Assembly: GCA_918807975.1 (NCBI GenBank)
Contig: OU964922.1
Location: 26,152,329-26,216,328, forward strand
Origin: Aplidium turbinatum
Lineage: Eukaryota; Chordata; Ascidiacea; Aplousobranchia; Polyclinidae
DNA: 64,000 nt
Reading direction: 5' to 3'
This document shows positions 22,737 to 31,997 of the stretch, piece after piece (the first letter of the stretch is position 1; each line of letters begins with the position of its first letter). The position numbers and the translations under genes are program-made. The notes beneath the pieces are model-generated. The model was not told the origin of the DNA, did no database searches, and worked only from the letters and a program-made list of their open reading frames with translations.

Positions 22737-23602
22737 TCATCAGGAATAACAGCTTCGTCCCAGGGGCCGTGAATGTTGTTTTTATAGCGCTGCATTCTGA
22801 TCAGAAGGGCCGGGAAGAAAAACGTTATGCAACCGAAGACGATGGAAAATATGGCAGAACTTAGAAAATTGATCATAGAAAAACCTATAAGCACAAAGAC
22901 AACCATTAACATTGTCATGCACTTCAAGACATTGGGTCTGTGTTTCCACAAACTTCGTCGCAGAATCGGCCACAAGCCAAACAGTTGAAATGCTAATGAA
23001 ACAGTGACAAACGTGTGCAGTGTAGCGTCTAGTCTTGATGCTAAACAAACCGATGCAAACACAGCCATGTTTAGTGAAACAGATCTTGAAGCAAACTTGG
23101 TATCTATATCATAGTCATGAAAAGCAAAATGTCCTAGCAACATGAAGGTGGTCATGGCATAGACGGTGTCTGTGCTTATCGTGTGGGTCAAAGTTTTTAA
23201 AACAGGGGAGAAAAAAGCAGTGAAGCTGAGCAGTAAAATAGCCGTTTTCAAATCGCCTATAACCTTTTCTTGCCCAAAGGAAATACAGTGGTTTTTCATG
23301 TAAACGACATAACCAAAGCATGAAAATATGAGTGAAAACGCAAGTATAAGAAATGGCGGCATTCGGTCATCAGCCATAAACCACCAAGATAGTATAAAAA
23401 TGCAAACTACACACAATTGTTGAGTAAGAACAGTCGAACAGGACACCAGCTGTCCATACGTGTACAAGACCACGTGCTTGTTGATGGCCATTTCCTTAAG
23501 GAAGTCAGCATCAACATAGTTATCAGGTACACCCTGGTCTTGATGCAAAATTTTTCTCCATTTTGTTGACTTGCTTGAATTCAACTCCTTGTTTTGTTCC
23601 AT
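22733..23602 (-). CDS. PIGC: PIGC, GPI-GlcNAc transferase subunit C
   Basis: A single 289-residue ORF, against 297 in human PIGC. It begins MEQNKELNSSK and shows the family blocks TKWRKIL, GVPDNYVDADFL, SPVLKTLTHTISTDTVYAM, LLGHFAFHDYD, SLNMAVFASVCLASRL and the C-terminal NIHGPWDEA. Several hydrophobic segments are visible, for example LCVVCIFILSWWF and MLMVVFVLIGFSMINF, as expected for a multi-pass ER membrane protein. PIGC is part of the PIGA/PIGH/PIGP/PIGQ/PIGY complex that transfers GlcNAc to phosphatidylinositol, the first step of GPI-anchor synthesis. The frame is open upstream of this ATG, but the family match starts here. Human PIGC also has an intronless coding region. Confidence 0.95.
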   Translation of the reverse strand: MEQNKELNSSKSTKWRKILHQDQGVPDNYVDADFLKEMAINKHVVLYTYGQLVSCSTVLTQQLCVVCIFILSWWFMADDRMPPFLILAFSLIFSCFGYVVYMKNHCISFGQEKVIGDLKTAILLLSFTAFFSPVLKTLTHTISTDTVYAMTTFMLLGHFAFHDYDIDTKFASRSVSLNMAVFASVCLASRLDATLHTFVTVSLAFQLFGLWPILRRSLWKHRPNVLKCMTMLMVVFVLIGFSMINFLSSAIFSIVFGCITFFFPALLIRMQRYKNNIHGPWDEAVIPDE

Positions 23603-24225
23603 TCTTCTTGAAATCGCTTTTTGATGTGTTACAAGATAAAACAAGATGCACCAGTTAGCATTCAATTTAAAATTCATATAACGGAGGAAATGTTGACCTA
23701 GGTGTAAGGATGCAATTTACAAAATAAGTCATTTCATCTATTGTTATGAAAAATGACATTGTTCCATCATACGATTTCACGCACTGTATCTCCTGCGAAT
23801 CTGATGCAAGTAGTACAGTATTCAAAACCTACCAACCATAATTATACAACACAAAGTATACATAAAGAGAAGCATAGTATTCTTTGAGATAAAGTCACTA
23901 CCAACACCGAACCAATTGTGCATTTCAATATGGCAAGGCCTCTCAGCTATGTAGCAGAAAAGCTCAGTGAAATTAGGCTATTTCCGTTTAAAAATTAGAA
24001 TTCTTAATTGTAATTGAAACAACATTTGCAAAAAAATAAAACACCATAAAAATCTCTCCAAGTTTATCATAAGCTGAGCTGAGCATGGGCATAAGCATGG
24101 TCGTCCTTGCAAATACCAACTTGGGAAACTAAACTTGCTACAACTGTCACTATACAGTATACACATACAAGAGTTGAGCTCAACGAGTTCATGATGACTT
24201 TTCTGCTTTGTTCAACAGAAGAGCA
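23603..24225. other. spacer upstream of PIGC
   Basis: This contains the putative 5' region of PIGC. On the gene strand CGATTTCAAG sits four bases before the ATG. I see no repeat or further gene. Confidence 0.35.
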
Positions 24226-24655
24226 GTCATTACCGTATGAAAGAACCTACATTTATTTAAAAAAAAGACACTGCCAGAGCTAAATTGTTCAATGACACCA
24301 AATTAAAATAGGACAGCAGCTACAAAGCAAAAAAATATTCACTTTTGGCTTTTTTCTGTTGGACTCAATGCAAAAAGAATGTCCTGGAGTAAAAACGGAA
24401 TTTTGTTTAAATAGTTGACTCCAGTGTACATCTTTCATGCATTCATGGCATCACTTTCGCCTAGCCATGCCTTTTACAAATGTCAGGGTAACACTTTAGC
24501 TTGTCATCATACAAATCAGTTACATCCATGTCATCGAAGGCCACTTGAGCTGCTTTATAAATTTCACATTAAATCAGCAGATCACCTTTGCTGTATCCTA
24601 AGCGACGATTAAAGTCCAGATGCAGATTTTTAGCTCCTCATATTTCTATACTTTT
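24226..24655 (-). pseudogene. decayed duplicate of the RBM8A 3' half and 3' flank
   Basis: The block aligns over its length with the RBM8A region at about 21602-22030, same strand. It includes the 3' flank (GGCAGCTACAG against GACAGCAGCTACA, and CTTTTTTGCTG against CTTTTTTCTGTT), the C-terminal codons (TCGCCTAGCC; CATCATACAAATCAG) and the RRM part (CCAGATGCAGATTTTTAG). Identity looks about 70-75% by eye. It stops inside the RRM, and frame-breaking changes are evident (for example CACATTAAATCAG where RBM8A has CGTATTCAACCAG). The copied sequence extends past the 3' untranslated region, so this was a DNA duplication, not a retrocopy. Confidence 0.85.
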
Positions 24656-24810
24656 ACTTTATACTCCTTTTACATTGATTGAACATAATATACCAATGAT
24701 GAATCAGTGTAAAAGAAACATTTGCTAAATCGGATAACAAAGACTGACCAATATTACCTTTTTCAAGGTGACATCAACCAACCATTGCACAAAATAGCAT
24801 ATTTCAGCAT

Positions 24811-25419
24811 TTACTGATGATTTTTGGGTGCCCCAAAGGCATCTGGCATTCTTTCAATAGTATATTTACGCTGAGATAAAAACATTATAGGAACACCAGG
24901 TATTTTTCGTATGCGACGTTTTAAGTCTCTGTCACAGGTTGCCACAATATAACATTTATGTTGTGTGACACGTTGTACAAGACAATCATCAGCATAAGTA
25001 CCCTTATGCATGCAGGGAAGACGGTCAAATCTCGGATCTTTAGCAATTCGAAGTGCAACACGAAACTTGGGACCCAACTTTTCCAATTCTGCCATAACGC
25101 AGTCAGTAATACAAGGAGTGCATTTGGCATACAGGCAATCCATCATGGCCGTCATAATGTCCAACTTATTCTTGATAGAAAAATTTATGAAGTTTGTATC
25201 GACAAGAGCATGATAAGGCGGTCCCAACTGATCGTTATACTTGAAAAATAGAGCAGACGACTCTTTTGGCAAATATTTTGTAGTTAATTCATTGTTTTCG
25301 CTAGGTTTTATTTTCTTGAGTTTCGGCTTTGCACGCTTTTCTTTAGAGATTCTGCTGTCCCTGAGATTGATCATTCTCTTCATTTCAGCAAATTTCTGGG
25401 CTCGTTTATTTTTAGGCAT
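24811..25419 (-). CDS. FCF1: FCF1, PIN-domain rRNA-processing factor
   Basis: A single 202-residue ORF (human about 198). A basic N-terminus [20 protein letters not shown] is followed by the family PIN domain: [18 protein letters not shown] (Asp74 in the first acidic position), [14 protein letters not shown] (Glu111), [20 protein letters not shown] (Asp144/145), and [20 protein letters not shown] (Asp163/165). FCF1 is a nucleolar SSU-processome protein needed for early cleavages that release 18S rRNA; it works with UTP23 and UTP24-type PIN proteins. The acidic residues of a PIN site are retained. No intron. Immediately upstream of ATG the gene strand reads GGTTATTAAG, an acceptor-like context. 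The gene lies 150 bp from the RBM8A duplicate and is co-directional with PIGC and RBM8A. Confidence 0.96.
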   Translation of the reverse strand: MPKNKRAQKFAEMKRMINLRDSRISKEKRAKPKLKKIKPSENNELTTKYLPKESSALFFKYNDQLGPPYHALVDTNFINFSIKNKLDIMTAMMDCLYAKCTPCITDCVMAELEKLGPKFRVALRIAKDPRFDRLPCMHKGTYADDCLVQRVTQHKCYIVATCDRDLKRRIRKIPGVPIMFLSQRKYTIERMPDAFGAPKNHQ

Positions 25420-25590
25420 CTTAATAACCTTAGTTTAAAGTTACAATTAATTTATAGCTTCAACAAATCAACATGAAATTTAAATAGGCTACTAATTTCA
25501 ACGATGTGTATGTATAACCTAAAAAAGAGTAATTGTCATATAATAGTTGTTAAACCAGGCATCATTATATATGACCAAGTAGTTCAGAAT
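25420..25590. other. FCF1 upstream region
   Basis: AT-rich spacer with no recognised motif beyond the acceptor-like tract at the FCF1 start. Confidence 0.3.
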
Positions 25591-26019
25591 GGGTCTTTAA
25601 GCTATTTTGTCCCATGATGTTGTTCCCTGAAAAGATAGAGAAAAAAATGCAACAGAGTCGGTGTCGCTGATCAGAGTTGCCGCAAACATTTCAAAATTTT
25701 TCCCTTGAGAAGATCAAAAGAAAAAATACAGAAGCACCGAAGATTGTACTCCCTCCATTACAAATGATCAGAGCTGCCACACGGGAATGATCTATTCACT
25801 TCCAACTAACATTTATCAACAAAATTACAAAGAAAAGTCACACTTATTTTGTAATGGCCCATAAATATTCATTATTCAATGATTAATTCAAGGGGAAAAT
25901 TTAAAAATGTTTGTGGGAACTTCGATCAGCGACTTCGGCTTTGTTCTATTAGTTCTTTCGATTTATTCAGGGGCCGAAATCAGGAGACAAAGTGTTCAGG
26001 GAACAAAATAAGTTGCATC
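25591..26019. mobile_element. degenerate fold-back element, GGTGCAA-related family
   Basis: Left GGGTCTTTAAGCTATTTTGT and GTTGTTCCCTGAA, right TTCAGGGAACAAAATAAGTT and GCATCC form an eroded inverted repeat. Inside are GTCGCTGATCAGAGTTGCCG and CGATCAGCGACTTCGGC, the same internal motifs as the elements at 59651-60393 and 61530-62233. Confidence 0.55.
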
Positions 26020-26681
26020 CTTTTGGAATAAGGTAAAAACAGGAAAAATAAGAAAAGGAAAACCGAAGAAAATGGATGAAGACATCACAAAAAGAAACCT
26101 GAAAATTAAAGATGCCAGCAATAGAGATGGAGTAGTTGCTGTACACAACGGGTCGACCCGGATGTTTTGGAATGAAGACCATGCTTCTTTGAAACAAACT
26201 AGATGATGATGAATGTATTTTCGCTGTGAAGTAACTTTATAACATAGCTAGATCAGAAACTCTGTTCCAATTGGAGAAAATTTTAAGAGGGGACAAGAAA
26301 TTGTGATTGGAATACAGTTGATGGCACCTAGTAATAACAAGTAGTAAACTATGTTTTACTCCCTGGAAGGTGACTAAGGCCACTCAATTTTTTTTTTCAC
26401 AAAAACGTTTTGAAAAAATGTGTAATGTCAAACCTACAGTGTTTTACATTGGAATCTAAACCAAACAATTAGACCTAGGCCTTTAAATATGTTTGGGCTT
26501 GTTGGCTTTTATAATTGGAAGTGGCTATTTTTTCACACTTAATGCCATGGTTACAATCAGGTGTTGCCAGAGTCAGGATTAATTAGGAAGGGTTAAGGTA
26601 AGGGTTAGGGTTAGGAATGAGATTAGGGTTTTGATCTTTGCCCAGGACTAAAAAAAATTTTTAAAATACAAGTTTTTGTTT
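26020..26681. other. intergenic with a short telomere-like tract
   Basis: Mostly unrecognised AT-rich sequence. At 26587-26632 it holds GGGTTAAGGTAAGGGTTAGG and nearby GATTAGGG, a degenerate TTAGGG-like tract. Confidence 0.4.
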
Positions 26682-28102
26682 GGCAGTGGCTATTTGACCA
26701 CCGCCGGTCTTTGAATCTGAAACACTATTTAACCGGTCATGATGTCGATAATTTTCCGTTCGTCATAAGAGGATGTGACCGTGTTTGCCGAACAACGCAT
26801 TACATTTTTGCTCTCAACAAGTTAGTTATATACAATGCTTCTTTTAAAAAAATGGTAATAGTATGTAATGCATCGCTCGGCAAACACGGTCACATCCTCT
26901 TATGACAAACGGAAAATTACCGTACCCAGAGAAAATCTCAAATTCCAGCAAATTAAAAAAACTCTAACTTTATTACTCACATTTGAAGACATAAAAAATA
27001 GGGCTGTAGGCAACTCAAATTAAAAATTGACTAAAAAAATGCACTTTGGGTCAAAATTTAGTTAAAAAAAACGAATAAAAATAAAAAAAAGGAACGCTTC
27101 CGGGTAGTATCGAACTCATTCCCTCTGGAATAGCAACCGGAGAAATATCATACGCGCCACGGATCGAGTTGAATAAAGTTGTCGAATTTAGAACTTATAT
27201 AGGCCCTTCTCGTCTTTTGCTTTGAAAGAGAAAAAGAAAAAAAAAGGCAGTGGCTATTTGACCGGCTCCGGTCTTTGAATCTGAAACACTATTTGACCGG
27301 TCATGACGTCACTACATAAGCACTTTTTCTCTTTCAAAGCAAAAAACGATAAGCGCGTTAAGTTTTAAATTCAACACGTTTTCTTCAACTGAGTCCGTGG
27401 CGCATACGTAACGTCTCGGGCTGCCATTTCAGAGGGAATGAGTTCGATACTATCCGGAAGCGTTCTTTTTTTTTTTTTTTTTTAACTACAAAAGGATACA
27501 AACTGATATGAATGAATCAACAAGTGAATAAAAAAGTTTCAAAACGAATTAAAAAAGTTTTTTCTAGTCTTTATTTTTAACAAATTCCTTTCATTTCTTA
27601 GCACAATTTCTCTGAAAAAATCACACCTTCTAATAGGCTGTAAGATTACGTTTCGCTGAAGTCCGAAGTTAAAAATCAAATCCAGTCTCATTGTCGCACA
27701 ACAATCAGTCAAGTTTCAAATCATCATCTCAACCAACCCTTCAAGACAACTTTCCACTTTCAAAAATTTAGTTAAAAAAAAAAAAAAAAAGAACGCTTCT
27801 GGATAGAACCGAACTCATTCCCTCTAGAATGGCAGCCCGAGACGTTACGTATGCGCCACGGATTCAGTTGAAAAAATCGTGTTGAATTTAAAACTTAACG
27901 CGCTTATCGTCTTTTGCTTTGAAAGAGAAAAAGAAAAAAGTGCTTATGTAGTGACGTCATGACCGGTCAAATAGTGTTTCAGATTCAAAGACCGGAGCCG
28001 GTCAAATAGCCACTGCCAAAAAAAAATGCCTATATAGTAACGTCATGACCGGTTAAATAGTGTTTCAGATTCAAAGGCCGGCACAGGTCAAATAGCCACT
28101 GC
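26682..28102. mobile_element. outer GGCAGTGG fold-back element, split by a sibling copy
   Basis: The left terminus GGCAGTGGCTATTTGACC and right terminus GGTCAAATAGCCACTGC belong to one older copy. The flanking 9-mers read TTTTTGTTT on both sides if the last base of the right end is mutated. Its middle shares AACACGGTCACATCCTC and AACTCTAACTTTATTA with the 17478 element. The copy at 27246-28017 sits within its right arm. Confidence 0.72.
27246..28017. mobile_element. inner GGCAGTGG fold-back element nested in an older copy
   Basis: Both ends are intact (GGCAGTGGCTATTTGACCGG and complement), with inverted arms of about 230 bp and a tRNA-like stretch in each (GTGGCGCATACG, GAGTTCGATAC on the left; CCGAACTCATTCCCTC on the right). 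It is flanked by nine A residues on each side. The centre (about 27480-27770) is not shared with the other copies. Confidence 0.75.
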
Positions 28103-28467
28103 ATTTTTGTTTTCAACAGCTTTAACCTTTTCTCAAATTAGAGCAGAATTCCTTATCTGACAACACTATTGAGGCTATTATTACACTATATTGGCTAGTA
28201 TAAATACAGTGAAACTTTTTTCTCTTTGCTTGCAATCGCAACTTCTTTTCACAAACAAGGCAAGCTTTCACACACCAACGAGAAATATAGCTGAATGAAA
28301 GTTTCCCAATAAATCTGAACGTTGACCTGTAAAAACTCGAAGACCAGCTCTACGGGAAACAGTGCATTTTACAACTGCAAATATGTTTTGTGGCCTTGTT
28401 TACGTTGATCTATTAGAATGAACGCAAAAACATGATACTTATTAACAGATTTTTAATTTGGCTGCAG

Positions 28468-29545
28468 GAAAGAAGATTGATTGAATCTTTATCCTCGGAC
28501 TGGAAAAGCTTCTTGCAGAGCTTAATCCTGGCAGTTTCGAATACTTGTAGATGTAGAGCAGGGGCGGGCAACTTCTCCAGTCAGCGGGCCTGATATGGGA
28601 AAATGATGTACTTGGCGGGCCGGATTCATGAATCGCTACTGTACATTAAGCGCCTATTTATCTACCTAGACAAGGAATGAATCCTATTTAATGTAATGTA
28701 AACTTTAAGTTTAAAGCATAAAGACCAAAAACAGTCTTAAATGAATTTATTAACAATTAATGTAATGTAGCCTACTTCAATATAGCTGCTGAAGTCAATG
28801 AGACATCTGTGGTCGATCAAAGTTGTCACTTTCATTGCAAAGCAAACATACGGTAGCCTACTGCTTTCTTGCGGACTTGTGTGAAAAAGCGCTTGAGCAT
28901 GTTTGTTAAATTTGCGACACTCCTTTTCAACTTTACGTTTCTTGGCAAAATCCATAGGAAAATATTTATTGTAAATTCAAAATTTAATTCTAACTGAAAA
29001 CAAACAAAAAACACAAAGAACTAAAGATTAACCAACAATCACTATTACTTGTACACGTTCTCCGTTTAATTATTACACTAATCCGCCAAATTTCACTTTG
29101 ATCTATTTTTCCGGCTTGAGACTGAAGGAGATTCTTACAAGAGACAAAGCAAAAGGATAGAAGGTCCCGTTTATGACCGAACATAACATGCTTGTCGCTT
29201 GACTAAAAACCGAAAACAAATAATCAAAGAACTAAAAAATAACCAACAGTCACTTGACGTAGAAATCAAGTAGGCTAGTGGAGGATTGCGGCAGAGTGTG
29301 GCCGCGGGCCACATTATGTAAAGACCGGAAACGGTGTGCGGGCCGCTCAAAATGCCGTCGCGGGCCGTATGTTGCCCGTCCCTGATGTACTGGTAGAGGC
29401 TCTGAATGGAGAGCAGACTTTATCAATTCCAACACGTGTGTTGATCAAGCGCACACCCCGAGAGTCGAACCAGCGCCGCTTGATCTTGAAGCTTCTTCAT
29501 TCCAGAAGTCGTGCGCTAACCAACTGAGCTATCGGGGCGGATTTG
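28468..29545 (-). repeat. SINE family 1 in reverse, split by a hAT element
   Basis: The minus strand gives the tRNA-like head (GATAGCTCAGTTGGTTAGCG, B box GGTTCGACTCTCGGGG) at 29449-29545, and the SINE 3' part (CAGGATTAAGC, TTCCAGTCCGAGGAT) at 28468-28559. The 825 bp between are the hAT element. The head resembles a tRNA gene, but the T stem does not pair well. Confidence 0.68.
28560..29384. mobile_element. hAT element inserted in a SINE
   Basis: Termini CAGGGGCGGGCAACTTCTCC and ATGTTGCCCGTCCCTG are inverted; both sides read GCGGGCC near the end. The flanking 8-mers ATGTAGAG and ATGTACTG match at 6 of 8. Short minus-strand ORFs inside (28737-29184) do not show transposase motifs. Confidence 0.78.
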
Positions 29546-30131
29546 GTAGGCCATGCTTGGATGCTGAAAAATAAAGGAGCTTAGAGGCCTGCAATCCTTT
29601 ATTAAAACTTGCAAACATGTTGCAAGACAGAAGTAGTACTAGAAGCTCACTTCACTGCCACAAAGCTTACGAAGGATAAAGGAACACAACTGCAAACTAT
29701 CACTCACCAGAGCTTTCACTTACCGTATGAGCAACAGCTCACACTCACATTTGTTTCTGATAAAACATGAATGAAAAAAAAATGATGACTGCCATTTTTC
29801 TTGACTGAGTTTCCCAAGCAAAGAATTTAAAATTGTTTGCAGAAGGGTAAAATATTTTATATTCTTTGAACAATGCTTAAAAGCTACTCAAAGGTAGCCT
29901 ATCTTCTAAAAAGATTAAAGAAGTCTTTAATTGTTTAAGTTACACCGCAAATGAAAATCTATAAATCTTCAAATGCAATCGTCAGGTTATTTTAGAAGAT
30001 TTCACATTAAAGATAAAGACAGTAGGCCAATACTTTTCGAAAAGTATGCTGAACAGTAGAGTTTAGCAGCCTATCTACATTTTGGGCTCTTTATTTTTTG
30101 ATTAGATCGCAGTGGCTTTTCTACCATTTGT
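29546..30131. other. intergenic, nothing recognised
   Basis: AT-rich sequence without a credible ORF or repeat end. Confidence 0.35.
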
Positions 30132-30322
30132 GTTTACATTAAAACTTGAAATTTTTTTTTTGTCAGAATACAACAACAAATGATGAAGCTAAAAACTAGA
30201 GTACCTTTACTGGAACAAAACCAACAAAAGGAAAAAGTTTTATTCCCATAGCTTACTCTATTTTTTAACTTTAATATTTTATTGTATTCCGACAAAGAAA
30301 ATAAATTAAAGTTTTAATGTAT
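30132..30322. mobile_element. 191-bp fold-back MITE
   Basis: Left arm TTTACATTAAAACTTGAAAT and TGTCAGAATACAA; right arm TTGTATTCCGACA and AAGTTTTAATGTATAC. The arms are about 42 bp with a loop of about 110 bp. Confidence 0.6.
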
Positions 30323-30538
30323 ACACAAATTATGTCCAAACTGACTGGTCAAAATACAAAGTGGGCTAGTTAGGAGCCTACTGTCAACTGCTCTGGTCAG
30401 TTTCATCTCAACGTTTACTCCAGACTCTTTGAAGGTCAAAATTAGAATCACAGAAATCTGTAGCATGGCGAGAGAAGGGTTTGCGAGATTTAAGACGTGG
30501 AGGTTCCAAATCAAGATGTTACGCAAGAACCAACTGAT

Positions 30539-30963
30539 TTAAGGGATGATACCCATCCAAGACGGACTATAGTCCGTCTTGTACCCATCCTGGCCATCCA
30601 ATAGAGCTCGCTGGTGAACCAACTTATCTCTCCGCATTTTGGCTGGGGAAATCCCTGACAGTACAAGTAGGAAGTCAGTGGGAGTTGAGCAAAGACAACC
30701 GGTGGTAATCCTCATGGTGTCATTGAGGGTAACATCAACCTTTGTAGCATGTGTACTGTGACACCAGACGGGAGCAGCATATTCGGCTGTGCTATTGACA
30801 AGTGCAAGAGCACTTGTACGAAGTGTTGCAGTGCAAGCACCCCATGAAGATCCAGTCAGGCATCTCAGGTTATTTCGTGTTGACAATTTGGGGCAGATAG
30901 CTTCAATATGGTTTTGACATTTGAGTGATCAATCAAGCTTCACTCCTAGGTATGTGAGTGTTG
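30539..30963 (-). mobile_element. LINE ORF2 C-terminal fragment
   Basis: The 3' ORF (30539-30886) reads NNLRCLTGSSWGACTATLRT, ALVNSTAEYAAPVWCHSTHA, LNDTMRITTGCL and STPTDFLLVLSGISPAKMRR. This is the thumb-side region after the reverse transcriptase in Jockey/RTE-type LINEs (SAEYCAPVW, LN..MRI.TG..RSTP). Upstream in the same frame, LTYLGVKLD is followed by a stop, so the copy is dead. Confidence 0.75.
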
Positions 30964-31997
30964 TTTTGTGTGGGAGCGGGTTACTACACGACTACAGATG
31001 GTAGTTCAGGTTACGCTGGAAAATGCCCACCAAGAAATCGCATAGAAAATTATTTTCTGAAACGGGGTTGTACAATAAAACAGTTTGAAAAATCATCTTC
31101 AGCAGTAGCGGTGATTTCCATTACGATAGATCACCGTCGAAGAAGCTTGCCTTTCCTTATCGGTTCGTCGACAAGTTTAGTTCGTTAGGTGTAATCTAAC
31201 ATACTTTTGCAATTTTTGATTTTGAAAAAGCCTGGGGTTTGATTTGATGGTGTTTTTGTGCTGTGTGTTTCTCTTTTTCCTTTTAGCTCATTTTACGCGA
31301 AAACACAACATTTACTCAAAATATGTTACTAGGCTACACGTTAAAACAAGTTTGCGTTATAAACCATAAGCTTGCAGTTACGATACTGCAAATGATAAAT
31401 TTAATTTCCATATCATAACAACTACAGTAGCGGGGGTCATTCAGATGGGCTGCCTTTCAGGACAGTAGCGTCGACAGGGGGGGTGCAGGAAGTACTTTTG
31501 AACCCGGTATAATTTTAGGGGCCCGAAAACTTAAAGAAACCAACGTGTATTCTTTGAATACTGTGCGTTTTTCTTAAAAAGATCTTGATTTGTGGCTCGA
31601 GGATCTCATTGGTGCCAAGCACAAAATAATCTCTCAACGGACCTGATTCAGGAAATCGCAGAGAAATTAGTTCTGGTCGGAAATATTACAAAAATACGTC
31701 AGTAATAAAAAAAAATCATAACACAGACGCAAGACAAGTTTCGAAACTGGCTAGGTCGTAAATTTTCTTTTGAAGTGTAGGTTTCACAGCTGCTTGGGAA
31801 CAATAAACATAAATCACTTTCTCTTTGGTCAAGCTTGACACTCTCCATTGAAATCAGCTATATTTACATAATGAAACACAAATTCGTACAATCTAGCATT
31901 TAAACACCGCCGCGGCCTTGTATACTATCTCATTGTCTTCCGCGTGTCAGACTTGCACTTCTGCACCACAGAGGAGACTAACATAATGACAGGCACA
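30964..31997. other. intergenic between the LINE fragment and the CNOT1 3' end
   Basis: Contains the CNOT1 3' untranslated region at its right edge and, near 31474-31540, an opposite-strand relative of the repeat at 3965-4180 (TACTTTTGAACCCGG, AATTTTAGGGGCCCG). No gene recognised. Confidence 0.4.

Noticed and set aside
26587-26632. Telomere-like tract read as a chromosome end or fusion
   Set aside because: Only a few degenerate units are present and the same motif occurs inside several mobile elements, so a telomeric origin is not supported.
29449-29545. Apparent tRNA gene on the minus strand
   Set aside because: A and B boxes are good, but the T stem pairs poorly and the sequence continues into a SINE body shared with other copies, so it is a SINE head.
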